The notes under the pieces were generated by a model. The model searched no databases, was not told the origin of the DNA, and saw only the letters and a program-made list of their open reading frames with translations. A program made the translations under genes and the position numbers. Positions 54,412 through 62,830 of a stretch of DNA of 62,873 nt are shown piece after piece. Within the stretch, counting starts at the first letter, position 1, and each line of letters starts with the position of its first letter. Source of the DNA: Elusimicrobiales bacterium (GTDB lineage Bacteria; Elusimicrobiota; Elusimicrobia; Elusimicrobiales; UBA9959); the NCBI GenBank assembly GCA_023701245.1, contig JAMPXK010000009.1, forward strand, positions 1 through 62,873. Direction: 5' to 3'.

Positions 54412-54990
54412 TTATTTCTTGGCCGCGCCGCCGCCAGCGCCCGCGCCGGCTCCGGCAGCCGTCTTACCGGCCTTGCGGATGATATGTTCGCCCTGGTACT
54501 TTATGCCGGTGCCCTTGTAGGGCTCGGGCTTCTTGATCCTCCGGATCTGGGCGGCCAGGTTGCCCACGGCTTCCCGGTCTATGCCCTTGATGGTGAGAAC
54601 GACCTGCTTGGGATCGAAAGACATCTTTATGCCGGCGGGGATGTCCACCAGCACCGGGTGGGAGAAGCCCAGCTGCATCGAAACGCGGTTGCCTTCAACG
54701 GCGCCCTTGAAACCGACGCCGCTGATCTCCAGCACCTTTTCGAATTCTTTGGTCACGCCGGAGACCATGTTGTTGATGCGCGCCCGGCACGTGCCGAACA
54801 GGGCGCCCTTGTCCATGGCGCCGGCGGCGATGCTGACGTTGATGACGTTGCCGGCCACGGCGGCGTTGATGCCGTCGGGCAGGGAGTAGTTCAGTTTGCC
54901 CAGGGGGCCTTCCACGTGGACGGTCCTGCCGTCTACGCGGGCCTTCACCTTGTCGGGCATCTGGATCGGCATTTTTCCAATTCTGCTCAT
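54412..54990 (-). CDS. rplF: 50S ribosomal protein L6
   Basis: 192 residues. SRIGKMPIQMPDKVKARVDG at the start and the C-terminal KKPEPYKGTGIKYQGEHIIR are L6 signatures. A short Gly/Ala tail follows (about 15 residues) that most L6 proteins lack. Confidence 0.98.
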   Translation of the reverse strand: MSRIGKMPIQMPDKVKARVDGRTVHVEGPLGKLNYSLPDGINAAVAGNVINVSIAAGAMDKGALFGTCRARINNMVSGVTKEFEKVLEISGVGFKGAVEGNRVSMQLGFSHPVLVDIPAGIKMSFDPKQVVLTIKGIDREAVGNLAAQIRRIKKPEPYKGTGIKYQGEHIIRKAGKTAAGAGAGAGGGAAKK

Positions 54991-55020
54991 AGTTTTACCT
55001 CTTAAATTAACGTTCGTTCT

Positions 55021-55428
55021 TTACCAGACCTGGCACAGCACTTCGCCGCCGATCTTCTGCTTCTTGGCTTCGGCGTCGGTCAGCAGGCCCTTGGACGTGG
55101 AGACGATGGTCACGCCGAAGGCGGCGCGCACCTTGGGCATCTCGTCGTGGCCGCGGTAAACGCGCAGGCCCGGCTTGGACACGCGGCGGATGCCGTTGAT
55201 GACCGGCTGTTTGTCCTGCGTGTACTTCAGGGTGATGCGGATCACTCCGCGCCTGTCTATGGTCTTGTCCAGTTTGGGGTCGAGCACCTTGAAGTTGGAT
55301 ACGAAGCCCTCGTCCTTGAGGAGCTTCACCAGGCCGGCCTTTATGCCGGAAAAGGGCACGTCTACGCGCTCTTTCTTCTTGGACGTGGCGTTCTTAATCG
55401 CCGACAACATGTTAGATATGGGATCCAT
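55021..55428 (-). CDS. rpsH: 30S ribosomal protein S8
   Basis: 135 residues. MDPISNMLSAIKNATSKKKE, and the C-terminal GVTIVSTSKGLLTDAEAKKQ, then GGEVLCQVW are diagnostic. In E. coli S8 binds spc mRNA near rplX-rplE; no such site was identified here. Confidence 0.98.
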   Translation of the reverse strand: MDPISNMLSAIKNATSKKKERVDVPFSGIKAGLVKLLKDEGFVSNFKVLDPKLDKTIDRRGVIRITLKYTQDKQPVINGIRRVSKPGLRVYRGHDEMPKVRAAFGVTIVSTSKGLLTDAEAKKQKIGGEVLCQVW

Positions 55429-55457
55429 TCGTTTCTCTCCTTAAAAGTTCTGAAGCG

Positions 55458-55643
55458 TTACCAGCTGGACTTCTTCAGGCCGGGGATCAGGCCCTCGTGC
55501 GCCATCTTGCGCAGGCAGATCCTGCAGAGGCCGAAGTCCCGGTAGTAACCGCGCGGCCGGCCGCAGATCTGGCAGCGGTTGCGGAAGCGCGTAGAGAACT
55601 TCTGGGGTTTGCGCATCTTAGCCATCCAAGCGTATGTAGCCAT
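55458..55643 (-). CDS. rpsN: 30S ribosomal protein S14, zinc type
   Basis: 61 residues: short S14 with [20 protein letters not shown], a C-x2-C...C-x2-C zinc site. The short zinc form is typical of Firmicutes, Thermotogae and similar lineages rather than Proteobacteria. Ends KKSSW as usual. Confidence 0.97.
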   Translation of the reverse strand: MATYAWMAKMRKPQKFSTRFRNRCQICGRPRGYYRDFGLCRICLRKMAHEGLIPGLKKSSW

Positions 55644-55667
55644 TTCTTTCTCCTATGTCCTTAGATC

Positions 55668-56360
55668 TTACTTAGCCGGAGCCTGCTTGGCTTCGGGCTT
55701 CTTGAACGGCATGCCCAGGTATTCCAGCAGGGCTTTGCCTTTGACGTTGTCGCCGGCGGTGGTCACGAACGTGATGTTCATGCCGCGCGCCTTGGGCGAT
55801 TTCTCCATGTTGACCTCGGGGAATATATGGTGTTCCTTGAGGCCGATATTGAGGTTGCCGCGCCCGTCGAAGAACCGGGGGTCGACACCCTGGAAGTCGC
55901 GGATACGGGGCACCGACAGGGAGACGAACCGGTCGAGGAACTCGTACATGCGGGGGCCGCGCAGCGTCACGCGCACGCCTATCGGCATGCCCTCGCGCAA
56001 CTTGAAGTTTGAAATGGACTTCTTGGCGCGGCGGACCTGCGGGTTCTGGCCCGAGATCAGCATCAGGTCTTCCTTGGCCAGGTCGAGGGCCTGGATGTTC
56101 TCCTTGGCCTCGCTGACGCCGATGTTGATGACGATCTTGACCATCTTGGGGGCGGCCATCCTGGAGCTCAGGTTGAAATCCTTCATCAGGGCCGGCTGCA
56201 CCTTCTGGGTGTAAGCGTCCGCGAGCCGGGGCCGGTAGCCTTTCGGCATGGGAGCGACGGCGCCTTTAGGAACCTCGGTCAGCTGCACCTTCTGGTGCTG
56301 TTCCTTGTTCTTCGCCTTGTGCTGCTCTTTCGTGTTCTCTTTGGGGGTTTCCTTCGCCAT
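55668..56360 (-). CDS. rplE: 50S ribosomal protein L5 with N-terminal extension
   Basis: 230 residues against a usual 179. The L5 core begins near residue 45 (RLADAYTQKVQPALMKDFN) and continues with VKIVINIGVSEAKEN, GMPIGVRVTLRGPRMYEFLD and GMNITFVTTAGDN. The first 45 residues are rich in Lys, Glu and Gln and unlike L5. No internal ATG with a better ribosome-binding site lies at the core start, so the extension is likely real. Confidence 0.96.
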   Translation of the reverse strand: MAKETPKENTKEQHKAKNKEQHQKVQLTEVPKGAVAPMPKGYRPRLADAYTQKVQPALMKDFNLSSRMAAPKMVKIVINIGVSEAKENIQALDLAKEDLMLISGQNPQVRRAKKSISNFKLREGMPIGVRVTLRGPRMYEFLDRFVSLSVPRIRDFQGVDPRFFDGRGNLNIGLKEHHIFPEVNMEKSPKARGMNITFVTTAGDNVKGKALLEYLGMPFKKPEAKQAPAK

Positions 56361-56373
56361 GATAAATTACCTC

Positions 56374-56682
56374 TTAAACTATCGCTTCGCCGCACTTCTT
56401 GCAGGCGCGCAGCTTCTCGCCGCCCTGTACGCTCACCTTCACGCGGGCCGGTTTGCCGCACTTGGGGCAGACCAGCTGCACGTTGGAGATGTCCATGGGG
56501 GCCTCCACCTTGTGGATGCCGCCGGGCTTTTCCTTGGTGGTCTTCTTGTGCTTGGAGACGATGTTGATCCCCATCACCACGACCTTGCGGTCCGAGGGCA
56601 TTACCTCTTTGATCTCGCCTTTCTTGCCCTTGTCCTTGCCGGCGAGCACTATGACCGTGTCTTTTTTCTTAAGTTTCAGCAT
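56374..56682 (-). CDS. rplX: 50S ribosomal protein L24
   Basis: 102 residues. KLKKKDTVIVLAGKDKGKKG is the KOW motif; GINIVSKHKKTTKEKPGGIH and KVEAPMDISNVQLVCPKCGK follow. The C-terminal Cys pairs (CPKC, CKKC) form a zinc knuckle. Confidence 0.98.
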   Translation of the reverse strand: MLKLKKKDTVIVLAGKDKGKKGEIKEVMPSDRKVVVMGINIVSKHKKTTKEKPGGIHKVEAPMDISNVQLVCPKCGKPARVKVSVQGGEKLRACKKCGEAIV

Positions 56683-56698
56683 ATTGTTTCCGCCTTAG

Positions 56699-57067
56699 TT
56701 AAATTACTTCCGGGGCGAGCGAGACTATCTTGAGGAAGTTCTTCGCGCGCAGTTCGCGGGCCACGGGGCCGAACACGCGGGTCCCCTTGGGTTCGCCGTT
56801 CTCGTCTATCACGCAGACGGCGTTGTCGTCGAAGCGGATGTAGGACCCGTCGGGGCGGCGGACTTCCTTGGTCACGCGCACCACCACGGCCTTCACCACT
56901 TCGCCTTTCTTTATGGCGCCGTGCGGGATGGCGTCCTTCACCGAGCAGACGATGGTGTCGCCCAGGAAAGCGTATTTGCGGTAACTGCCGCCCATCACGT
57001 GGAAGCACATAAGTTTGCGGGCGCCGGAGTTGTCGGCGACGTTCAGCATTGTTCTCAACTGTATCAT
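56699..57067 (-). CDS. rplN: 50S ribosomal protein L14
   Basis: 122 residues. [40 protein letters not shown] and [19 protein letters not shown] match the highly conserved L14 sequence end to end. Confidence 0.98.
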   Translation of the reverse strand: MIQLRTMLNVADNSGARKLMCFHVMGGSYRKYAFLGDTIVCSVKDAIPHGAIKKGEVVKAVVVRVTKEVRRPDGSYIRFDDNAVCVIDENGEPKGTRVFGPVARELRAKNFLKIVSLAPEVI

Positions 57068-57094
57068 GATCGTTCTCCGTTAATGGCCCGGGGC

Positions 57095-57367
57095 TTACCT
57101 GGAGGCCTTCTCGACTATGCGGCTGACGCGCCAGCGCTTAAGCGCGGACAGGGGGCGGGTGCTGACTATCTCGACCAGGTCCCCGGTCTTGGATTCGTTG
57201 GCCTCGTCGTGGGCGTAAAACTTGCGGTTGCGCCTGAGGGTCTTGGAATAAACGCTGTGGCTGATGACGTGGTCCACGCTGATCACGCGGGTCTTGGTCA
57301 TCTTGTCGGAGACGACTACGCCCCGCATGGTCTTCCTCTGGTTCCTCTTCTCGGTGTTTTCGGTCAT
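57095..57367 (-). CDS. rpsQ: 30S ribosomal protein S17
   Basis: 90 residues. RGVVVSDKMTKTRVISVDHV, FYAHDEANESKTGDLVEIVS and RPLSALKRWRVSRIVEKAS are S17 signatures. Overlaps rpmC by four bases. Confidence 0.98.
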   Translation of the reverse strand: MTENTEKRNQRKTMRGVVVSDKMTKTRVISVDHVISHSVYSKTLRRNRKFYAHDEANESKTGDLVEIVSTRPLSALKRWRVSRIVEKASR

Positions 57368-57591
57368 TTTTTAACCTCGGCGGTCTTGGATTTCTCGAGC
57401 TCGCGCTGCCTGAGCCAGGTGTTGATCATGGCTATCTTGCGGCGGGCGGTGCGCAGCACCAGCGGGTTCTCAACCGGGGCGGTGGTGCGCTTGAAGTTGA
57501 TCTGGAAGATCTGCTTCTTCAGGTCCGAAACCTGGGTCCTGAGCTCGGCGTCGGACATGTTCCTGAGCGTTTCCTTGTCTTTTCTTTTCAT
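57364..57591 (-). CDS. rpmC: 50S ribosomal protein L29
   Basis: 75 residues. LRNMSDAELRTQVSDLKKQI and RTARRKIAMINTWLRQRELE fit L29, two helices that contact the signal recognition particle and trigger factor. Confidence 0.96.
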   Translation of the reverse strand: MKRKDKETLRNMSDAELRTQVSDLKKQIFQINFKRTTAPVENPLVLRTARRKIAMINTWLRQRELEKSKTAEVKK

Positions 57592-57611
57592 AATATCTGG
57601 CGGCTCCTTGC

Positions 57612-58025
57612 TTAGTTCTCGCGGCTCACGAACTTGGTCTTTATGGGCAGCTTGTGGCCGGCGCGGGTGAAAGCTTCTTTGGCGGAGACGAGGTCCAGGC
57701 CCTCGACTTCGAACAGGATCCTGCCGGGCCGCACGACGGCCACCCAGTGATCCGGGGCGCCCTTACCCTTACCCATGCGGGTTTCGGCGGGGTGCTTGGT
57801 CACGGCCTTGTCGGGGAATATGCGGACCCAGATCTTACCCTTCTTGCGGAGGTAGCGCACGATGGTCACGCGGCAGGCCTCTATCTGGCGGGCGGTGATC
57901 CAGCGGGGCTCGAGGGCTTTCAGGCCGAATTCGCCGAAAGCCAGCGTGAAGCCGCGCTTCGCGACGCCCTTAATGCGGGGCGCGGAGTGCGTCTTGCGGT
58001 ATTTTACTCTCTTGGGCATCAACAT
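57612..58025 (-). CDS. rplP: 50S ribosomal protein L16
   Basis: 137 residues. [40 protein letters not shown] and the [12 protein letters not shown]-type [20 protein letters not shown] confirm L16. ATG 58025 is kept because the family begins ML-x-PKR. Confidence 0.98.
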   Translation of the reverse strand: MLMPKRVKYRKTHSAPRIKGVAKRGFTLAFGEFGLKALEPRWITARQIEACRVTIVRYLRKKGKIWVRIFPDKAVTKHPAETRMGKGKGAPDHWVAVVRPGRILFEVEGLDLVSAKEAFTRAGHKLPIKTKFVSREN

Positions 58026-58049
58026 AGTTATAGCTCCTTAAAGGAAGTC

Positions 58050-58790
58050 TCAGGCCGTCGGGGTGGCGTTCCTGCGGGCGGCGCCAGACTCGTCCATCAC
58101 CGGTATCTCGGTGGGGTTTTCGGCTTCCATCTTTATCAGCTGCTCGCGCAGCTCGCGGGGGGTCTTCGCGAAGAACAGCTTCTTGAAGATCCAGACCTTT
58201 ATGCCGATCTTGCCCATGGAAGTGTGGGCTTCGGTAAGGCCGTAATCGATGTCGGCGGAGATGGTCTGCAGCGGCACGCGGCCTTTGCGGAACCACTCGC
58301 GGCGGGCAATTTCGGCGCCGCCGAGGCGGCCGCTGGCCATGACCTTGATGCCCAGGGCGCCGGAGCCCATGGTGCGCTCCATGGCGCGCTTGATGGCGCG
58401 CTTGAAAGAGATGCGCTTCTCGAGCTGCTGCGCCACGCTCTGGCCTACGAGGCGCGGGTCGAGCTCGGGGATCTTGATCTCGGAAACGTTGATGAACACC
58501 TTGCGCTTCGTGAGGCGCTCGACGTCCTTCTTGAGGTTCTCGATGTCGGCGCCTTTGCGGCCGATCACCACGCCGGGGCGGGCGGTATGGATGGTCACCT
58601 TGAGGTAGGCGCCGGCGCGTTCGATGTCCACCCAGCTGACGGACGCCATGGCGAACCGTTCGGTCACCATGTGCCTGATCTCGAAATCTTCGCGGATCAG
58701 TTCCGGCATCTTCTTGGGGGAGAACCAGCGGGACTGCCAGTCCTGGATGTAGCCGAGCCTTAAACCCTTGGGATGTATTTTCTGACCCAT
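58050..58790 (-). CDS. rpsC: 30S ribosomal protein S3
   Basis: 246 residues. [20 protein letters not shown], the KH-domain [20 protein letters not shown] and [20 protein letters not shown] are S3 signatures. Two bases after rplV. The C-terminal end is a little longer than in E. coli. Confidence 0.98.
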   Translation of the reverse strand: MGQKIHPKGLRLGYIQDWQSRWFSPKKMPELIREDFEIRHMVTERFAMASVSWVDIERAGAYLKVTIHTARPGVVIGRKGADIENLKKDVERLTKRKVFINVSEIKIPELDPRLVGQSVAQQLEKRISFKRAIKRAMERTMGSGALGIKVMASGRLGGAEIARREWFRKGRVPLQTISADIDYGLTEAHTSMGKIGIKVWIFKKLFFAKTPRELREQLIKMEAENPTEIPVMDESGAARRNATPTA

Positions 58791-58791
58791 A

Positions 58792-59148
58792 TTATTTCCG
58801 CTCCTTGGTATCCGACACGGCCACGTGGATGTGGCACATCTTGCGCTTGAACGGCATCGCGCGGCCCTGCGGGCCGGGCTGCACGCGGCGCAGGAACTTC
58901 ATCGGGCCCTGGTCCGCGAAGCACTCGGTGACCCAGACCTGTTTGAGGTCCAGTTTCTTGCCGAGCTTCACGCTCAGGTTGGCGCCCGCGGACTTAATGG
59001 CCTTGCCGACGATGTCGGTGGCGATGCGCGGCAGGCTGGCCAGTATGTACTGGGCCTCGTAGAGGGACTTGCCCCGGACCGCGTCGAGCAGCTGGGCCAC
59101 CTTGCGGCGGCCGAAGCGCTGGTATCTGAGATGACATTTAGCTTCCAT
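58792..59148 (-). CDS. rplV: 50S ribosomal protein L22
   Basis: 118 residues. [20 protein letters not shown] and [20 protein letters not shown] then HVAVSD form the L22 core that lines the exit tunnel. The loop [12 protein letters not shown] is the site of macrolide-resistance changes elsewhere and looks ordinary here. Confidence 0.98.
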   Translation of the reverse strand: MEAKCHLRYQRFGRRKVAQLLDAVRGKSLYEAQYILASLPRIATDIVGKAIKSAGANLSVKLGKKLDLKQVWVTECFADQGPMKFLRRVQPGPQGRAMPFKRKMCHIHVAVSDTKERK

Positions 59149-59180
59149 AAATTTCTCCTGGGTTTAACTTAGCGTCACCC

Positions 59181-59468
59181 TTAGGTGAGGTCCGTGGCTT
59201 CCTTGGTATGCGACTGGCCGTGGCCCTTGAACAGCCGCGGGAACGAGAATTCGCCCAGCTTATGGCCGACCATGCGTTCCGTGACGTACACCGGCAGGAA
59301 CTTGCGGCCGTTGTGCACCATCAGGGTCTGCCCGACGAACTCGGGGGTGATGGTGCAGGCGCGGGCCCAGGTCTTAATCTGGGTCTTGGCGCCGCTAGCC
59401 GCGGCGGCCTGCACCTTGGCCAGCAGTTTCTGGTCTACGAAAGGTCCTTTTTTAGAAGATCTGCTCAT
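59181..59468 (-). CDS. rpsS: 30S ribosomal protein S19
   Basis: 95 residues. [40 protein letters not shown] and [20 protein letters not shown] are the S19 hallmarks. Short Thr/Asp C terminus. Confidence 0.98.
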   Translation of the reverse strand: MSRSSKKGPFVDQKLLAKVQAAAASGAKTQIKTWARACTITPEFVGQTLMVHNGRKFLPVYVTERMVGHKLGEFSFPRLFKGHGQSHTKEATDLT

Positions 59469-59481
59469 TTATATTCCTCCG

Positions 59482-60324
59482 TTAGGCGCTGACCTGCGAC
59501 TTGCGCCGGTCCTGCACTATCATCCAGCCCCATATCTTGGACTTGGTCCTGGTCTTGAAACCCTTGGAAGGCTGGTTCCAGGGGGAGCGGGGCACGTTAT
59601 TGCCCTTCGAGTGGCCGCGGCCGCCGCCGAGCGGGTGGTCGCAGGCGTTCATCGCGGCGCCGCGTACGGTCGGCTTCACGCCGATGTGGCGCTGGCGGCC
59701 GGCTTTGCCGAGGGTGATGGTATTGTGCTCGATGTTGCCCACCTGGCCGATGGTGGCCATGCAGTTCTTGAGCACTTTGCGGATCTCGCCGGAAGGCATC
59801 TTCACAAGGGCGTAGTCGCCCTCCTTGGCCATCAGCTGCGCCTGGGTGCCGGCCGCGCGCACGAACTGCGCGCCCTTGCCCGGGATCATTTCGATGGCGT
59901 GTATGAAGGTACCGTCGGGGATATTGGCCATGGGAAGAGCGTTGCCCAGCCGGATCTCGGACTTGGGACCGCTCATCACGGTGGCGCCCACGCCCAGGCC
60001 CAGGGGGGCGGGGATGTAGCGCTTGTCGCCGTCCGCGTAAACGAGGAGGGCTATGCGGGCGTTGCGGTTGGGATCGTACTCTATGGCGGAGACCTTGGCG
60101 GGCACGCCGTACTTCTCGCGCTTGAAATCTATCGCGCGGTAGCGCCGGCGGTGGCCGCCGCCGTGGTGGCGGACCATGACCATACCGGTGTTATTGCGGC
60201 CGCCGTTCTTGCGCATGCCGCGGGTCAGGTGCTTCTCGGGCTCGGTCTTGGTGATCTCAGAGAAATCGGCTATCTGGATCGTGCGCCTCGAGGGGGTGTA
60301 GGGTCTGTATGATTTGATGGGCAT
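59482..60324 (-). CDS. rplB: 50S ribosomal protein L2
   Basis: 280 residues. [40 protein letters not shown] and the peptidyl-transferase-centre loop [18 protein letters not shown], with the essential His before PLGGG, are present. Confidence 0.98.
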   Translation of the reverse strand: MPIKSYRPYTPSRRTIQIADFSEITKTEPEKHLTRGMRKNGGRNNTGMVMVRHHGGGHRRRYRAIDFKREKYGVPAKVSAIEYDPNRNARIALLVYADGDKRYIPAPLGLGVGATVMSGPKSEIRLGNALPMANIPDGTFIHAIEMIPGKGAQFVRAAGTQAQLMAKEGDYALVKMPSGEIRKVLKNCMATIGQVGNIEHNTITLGKAGRQRHIGVKPTVRGAAMNACDHPLGGGRGHSKGNNVPRSPWNQPSKGFKTRTKSKIWGWMIVQDRRKSQVSA

Positions 60325-60346
60325 ATCTTTCTTTCCTGTTATCGCC

Positions 60347-60637
60347 TTACTTCGGCAGGTCGGTCATGTCTATCTTCTGACCGGCCTTTACCGTCACTAT
60401 CGCCTTCTTCCAATCGGAGCGGTAGCCCTCGTGGCGGCCCACTTTGTGGAGCTTGCCGGGAAGGTTGGCGGTGCGCACCGCGGAGACTTTCACTTTGAAG
60501 AGGGTCTCTATGGCTTTCTTGATCTCGGGCTTGGTGGCCTTCGGGTTGACGCGGAAGGTGTAGCGGTTCTCCGCGTCCTTTATGATCACGCTCTTTTCGC
60601 TGAGGATGGGGGCTATCAGCACTTCGGTAAAGTTCAT
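60347..60637 (-). CDS. rplW: 50S ribosomal protein L23
   Basis: 96 residues. [40 protein letters not shown] and [12 protein letters not shown] match L23, the docking site for trigger factor and SRP. Overlaps rplD by four bases. Confidence 0.98.
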   Translation of the reverse strand: MNFTEVLIAPILSEKSVIIKDAENRYTFRVNPKATKPEIKKAIETLFKVKVSAVRTANLPGKLHKVGRHEGYRSDWKKAIVTVKAGQKIDMTDLPK

Positions 60638-61260
60638 TTTGCCTCCTTGACGCTGGCGGCCAGGGCCTTAAGCGCGGCCGAGGTGAAAACGAGCTTGGTG
60701 TTGCGCATCGCCTCGTAGGCGTTCAGGTTCTGCGCCAGGCACCAGCCGAAATCGGCGATGTTCTTGGACGCGGCCTTGAAGTTCTTGTCCATCTTGTCGG
60801 TGACGAACAGGACGCTCTTGGCGTTAAGTTCCTTGCGCAGAGCGTTGAGCGAGCTGGTCTTGGCGGCCTCGAGGGCGAGGTTCTCGACCACCAGCACGGC
60901 GCCGTCGGCGGCGCGGGCGGAGAGGGCCTCTATCAGGGCCTGGCGGAGCTTCTGCACCGGCAGGTACTGGCGGAACGAGCGCGGCCGGGGACCGAACACC
61001 ACGCCGCCCTTGCGCCAGATCGGCGAGCGGGTGGAGCCGGCGCGGGCGCGGCCCGTGCCCTTCTGCTTCCAGGGCTTTTTGCCGCCGCCGGACACTTCGG
61101 CGCGGGTCTTGGTGCAGGCGGTGCCGCGGTGCTTGTTGGCGAGGTAATGCTTCATCACCTCGTGTATGAAATAGGGGTCGGGCTTTACGGAGAAAAGGAT
61201 CTCCGGCAGTTCGAACTTGCCTACTTCCTTGCCTTTCAGATCTAAGAGTTTAGTTTCCAT
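60634..61260 (-). CDS. rplD: 50S ribosomal protein L4
   Basis: 208 residues. KTRAEVSGGGKKPWKQKGTG, RARAGSTRSPIWRKGGVVFG and RPRSFRQYLPVQKLRQALIE are L4 signatures. In some bacteria L4 represses its own operon through the mRNA leader; a long leader is present here upstream of rplC. Confidence 0.98.
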   Translation of the reverse strand: METKLLDLKGKEVGKFELPEILFSVKPDPYFIHEVMKHYLANKHRGTACTKTRAEVSGGGKKPWKQKGTGRARAGSTRSPIWRKGGVVFGPRPRSFRQYLPVQKLRQALIEALSARAADGAVLVVENLALEAAKTSSLNALRKELNAKSVLFVTDKMDKNFKAASKNIADFGWCLAQNLNAYEAMRNTKLVFTSAALKALAASVKEAK

Positions 61261-61279
61261 GGTTTATCCTCTTTCGGGC

Positions 61280-62065
61280 CTACTTCTTGGCGGCCGGCTT
61301 GGCCGCGGGCTTGGCCGCGTCCTTTTTGCCTTTGTTCTTGCCGGCCGGGGCGGCGTGGGGCTTGGGCACCTTCTTGTTGGTCAGCGTGATGTAGACCATG
61401 CTGCCCTTGGCGCCGGGGATACCGCTGCCCACGAGTATCAGGTTCTCTTCGGGGATGATCTTGAGGACCTTCACCTTCTGGACGGAGCAGGTCTCTACGC
61501 CCCAGTGGCCGGCCATGCGCTGGCCGGGAAGCACGCGGCCCAGGGAGCGGCGGGAACCCAGCGAACCGGGCGCGCGCTCGCGGTCCGAGGCGCCGTGGGA
61601 GGCGGGACCGCCTTTGAAGTTATGGCGTTTCATGCCGCCGGCGAAGCCGTGACCTTTGGTAACGCCCTGCAGGTCTACGTATTCGCCCGCGGCGAAGCGT
61701 TCCACGCTGGCCAGCTGGCCCTGCTCGGCGCCCTTCAGGTCCGCCACGCGGAATTCGCGCAGGTGACGCAGGGGAGCGGAGGAAAGTTTTTTGGCGAGGC
61801 CCTTTTCGGCGGCGTTGGCGCGCTGCTCTTTTTTGTGGCCGAAGCCCAGGCAGACGGCCTGGTAGCCGTCCTTTTCCTGGGTGCGGGTATACGCCACGCG
61901 GCAGGGGCCGGCCTTCACCACGGTGACCGCGTGAAGGTTGCCGGCGGCATCGAAGATCTGGGTCATGCCCAGCTTTTCCCCGATAAGAAATTTATGGGCC
62001 ACGGGAAGCTGCTGCGTCTCGGGCTTGGCCTCGGGGGCTTTATTCTCTTTGTTTTCTTCTGTCAT
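61280..62065 (-). CDS. rplC: 50S ribosomal protein L3 with N- and C-terminal extensions
   Basis: 261 residues against about 210 usual. The core starts near residue 24 (HKFLIGEKLGMTQIFDAAGN) and includes GFAGGMKRHNFKGGPASHGA, PGSLGSRRSLGRVLPGQRMA and GHWGVETCSVQKVKVL. The first 23 residues are Glu/Lys/Pro-rich, and the last 30 are a Lys/Ala tail. A strong AAGGAG ribosome-binding site precedes the ATG. First gene of the operon: rpsJ is not in front of it. Confidence 0.97.
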   Translation of the reverse strand: MTEENKENKAPEAKPETQQLPVAHKFLIGEKLGMTQIFDAAGNLHAVTVVKAGPCRVAYTRTQEKDGYQAVCLGFGHKKEQRANAAEKGLAKKLSSAPLRHLREFRVADLKGAEQGQLASVERFAAGEYVDLQGVTKGHGFAGGMKRHNFKGGPASHGASDRERAPGSLGSRRSLGRVLPGQRMAGHWGVETCSVQKVKVLKIIPEENLILVGSGIPGAKGSMVYITLTNKKVPKPHAAPAGKNKGKKDAAKPAAKPAAKK

Positions 62066-62340
62066 GTCAGTCCGCTCCTTAAGTCGTTTTTCCCGACGTG
62101 AAAACTCCCGGCGATGACGCCGGGGCCTCCGCTGTCCTTAGGACAAACGAACAAACCGCGCCGGAACTTTTAGGCTCCGGTTATGGTACTACTGATATTT
62201 TTAGTTTCTATGATTAAGCCCGCAGGCGGAGGGAATCAAGGCCGCTCCGTCTATAGGGCCGCTGCCCGTATTCCGTAGAACGCGACAGCGTAATAAAAAC
62301 TGCATTTTCAAAGAAACCGCGGCGTTGCCGCGATTAACTA
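62066..62340 (-). promoter_or_regulatory. Long structured mRNA leader of the ribosomal-protein operon
   Basis: About 275 bases lie between the likely transcription start and rplC without a gene. Read on the minus strand it offers stems CGCGGC-AA-CGCCGCG near the start, CCGGA-loop-TCCGG in the middle, TTGTCC-TTA-GGACAA-type near 62135-62155, and CCCCGGCG-TCAT-CGCCGGG followed by AGTTTTC near 62106-62125. This last one could end transcription early. Control by a ribosomal protein is a reasonable inference. Confidence 0.55.
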
Positions 62341-62347
62341 CAGGATT

Positions 62348-62376
62348 ATTATAACAAAACCCCTGTTTTATGTAAA
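62348..62376 (-). promoter_or_regulatory. Promoter of the ribosomal-protein operon
   Basis: TTTACA (62371-62376), a 17-base spacer, and TATAAT (62348-62353) on the minus strand. This is the best sigma-70-type promoter in the window and fits a highly expressed operon. It directs transcription of rplC onward. Confidence 0.85.
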
Positions 62377-62383
62377 GCCCTTT

Positions 62384-62761
62384 CTACAGCGGGGCCGCGA
62401 AAGCCAGCACATGGCCGTCCGAGTCCAGGCTGTAAGCGGCCCTGTCCCCCCACCCCCGAGGCTCCAGGGGGCTTAGTTCCCGGGCTCCGGCTGCCAGCGC
62501 CCTGGCGTGGCAGGCCGCAGGGTCAGGAACGGTCAGGTAGACCTCTGCCCGGGGAATACCGGAACCGGCCGAGGGGTCGGGCAGGGAGGGCAACAGGCGC
62601 TTTATGCCTTTTTCAGGCATCAGGCCCAGCACACAGCCCGGCCTCAGCTCGAATTCTGTCATACCTGGCACGTCCAGGCGCGGTGCGGCCCCCAGCGCCG
62701 CCGCATAAAAATCACGGCTTTTCGCCTGATCCGCCACATAGAGGATGAGATTTATATTCAT
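62384..62761 (-). CDS. VOC (glyoxalase/bleomycin-resistance fold) family protein
   Basis: 125 residues from ATG 62761. The open frame upstream runs through the terminator and promoter and is rejected. NLILYVADQAKSRDFYAAAL, EVYLTVPDPAACHARALAAG and DRAAYSLDSDGHVLAFAA form the paired beta-alpha-beta units of a small VOC enzyme. Which reaction it performs cannot be told from the sequence. A TATAAT box lies 12 bases before the ATG. Confidence 0.9.
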   Translation of the reverse strand: MNINLILYVADQAKSRDFYAAALGAAPRLDVPGMTEFELRPGCVLGLMPEKGIKRLLPSLPDPSAGSGIPRAEVYLTVPDPAACHARALAAGARELSPLEPRGWGDRAAYSLDSDGHVLAFAAPL

Positions 62762-62773
62762 TTTGATATCTAT

Positions 62774-62779
62774 ATTATA
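62774..62779 (-). promoter_or_regulatory. -10 box before the VOC gene
   Basis: TATAAT on the minus strand, within GATATCTATATTAT (62765-62778 on the plus strand), a 14-base stretch also present at 32837-32850. The predicted leader is only a few bases long and no ribosome-binding site is visible. Confidence 0.5.
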
Positions 62780-62818
62780 ACAAAAAAGAGCCCGGCCAAA
62801 GCCGGGCTCTTCTTTTAA
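62780..62818. terminator. Bidirectional intrinsic terminator
   Basis: Eleven-base perfect arms AAGAGCCCGGC / GCCGGGCTCTT with a CAAA loop (62786-62811). On the minus strand TTTTTTG-type U-rich sequence follows; on the plus strand CTTTT follows. It ends the minus-strand gene at the window edge. Confidence 0.93.
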
Positions 62819-62830
62819 CAAGAAAAACGC

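Noticed and set aside
62762-62821. N-terminal extension of the VOC protein
   Set aside because: It would translate through the intrinsic terminator and the -10 box; ATG 62761 starts directly at the conserved fold.
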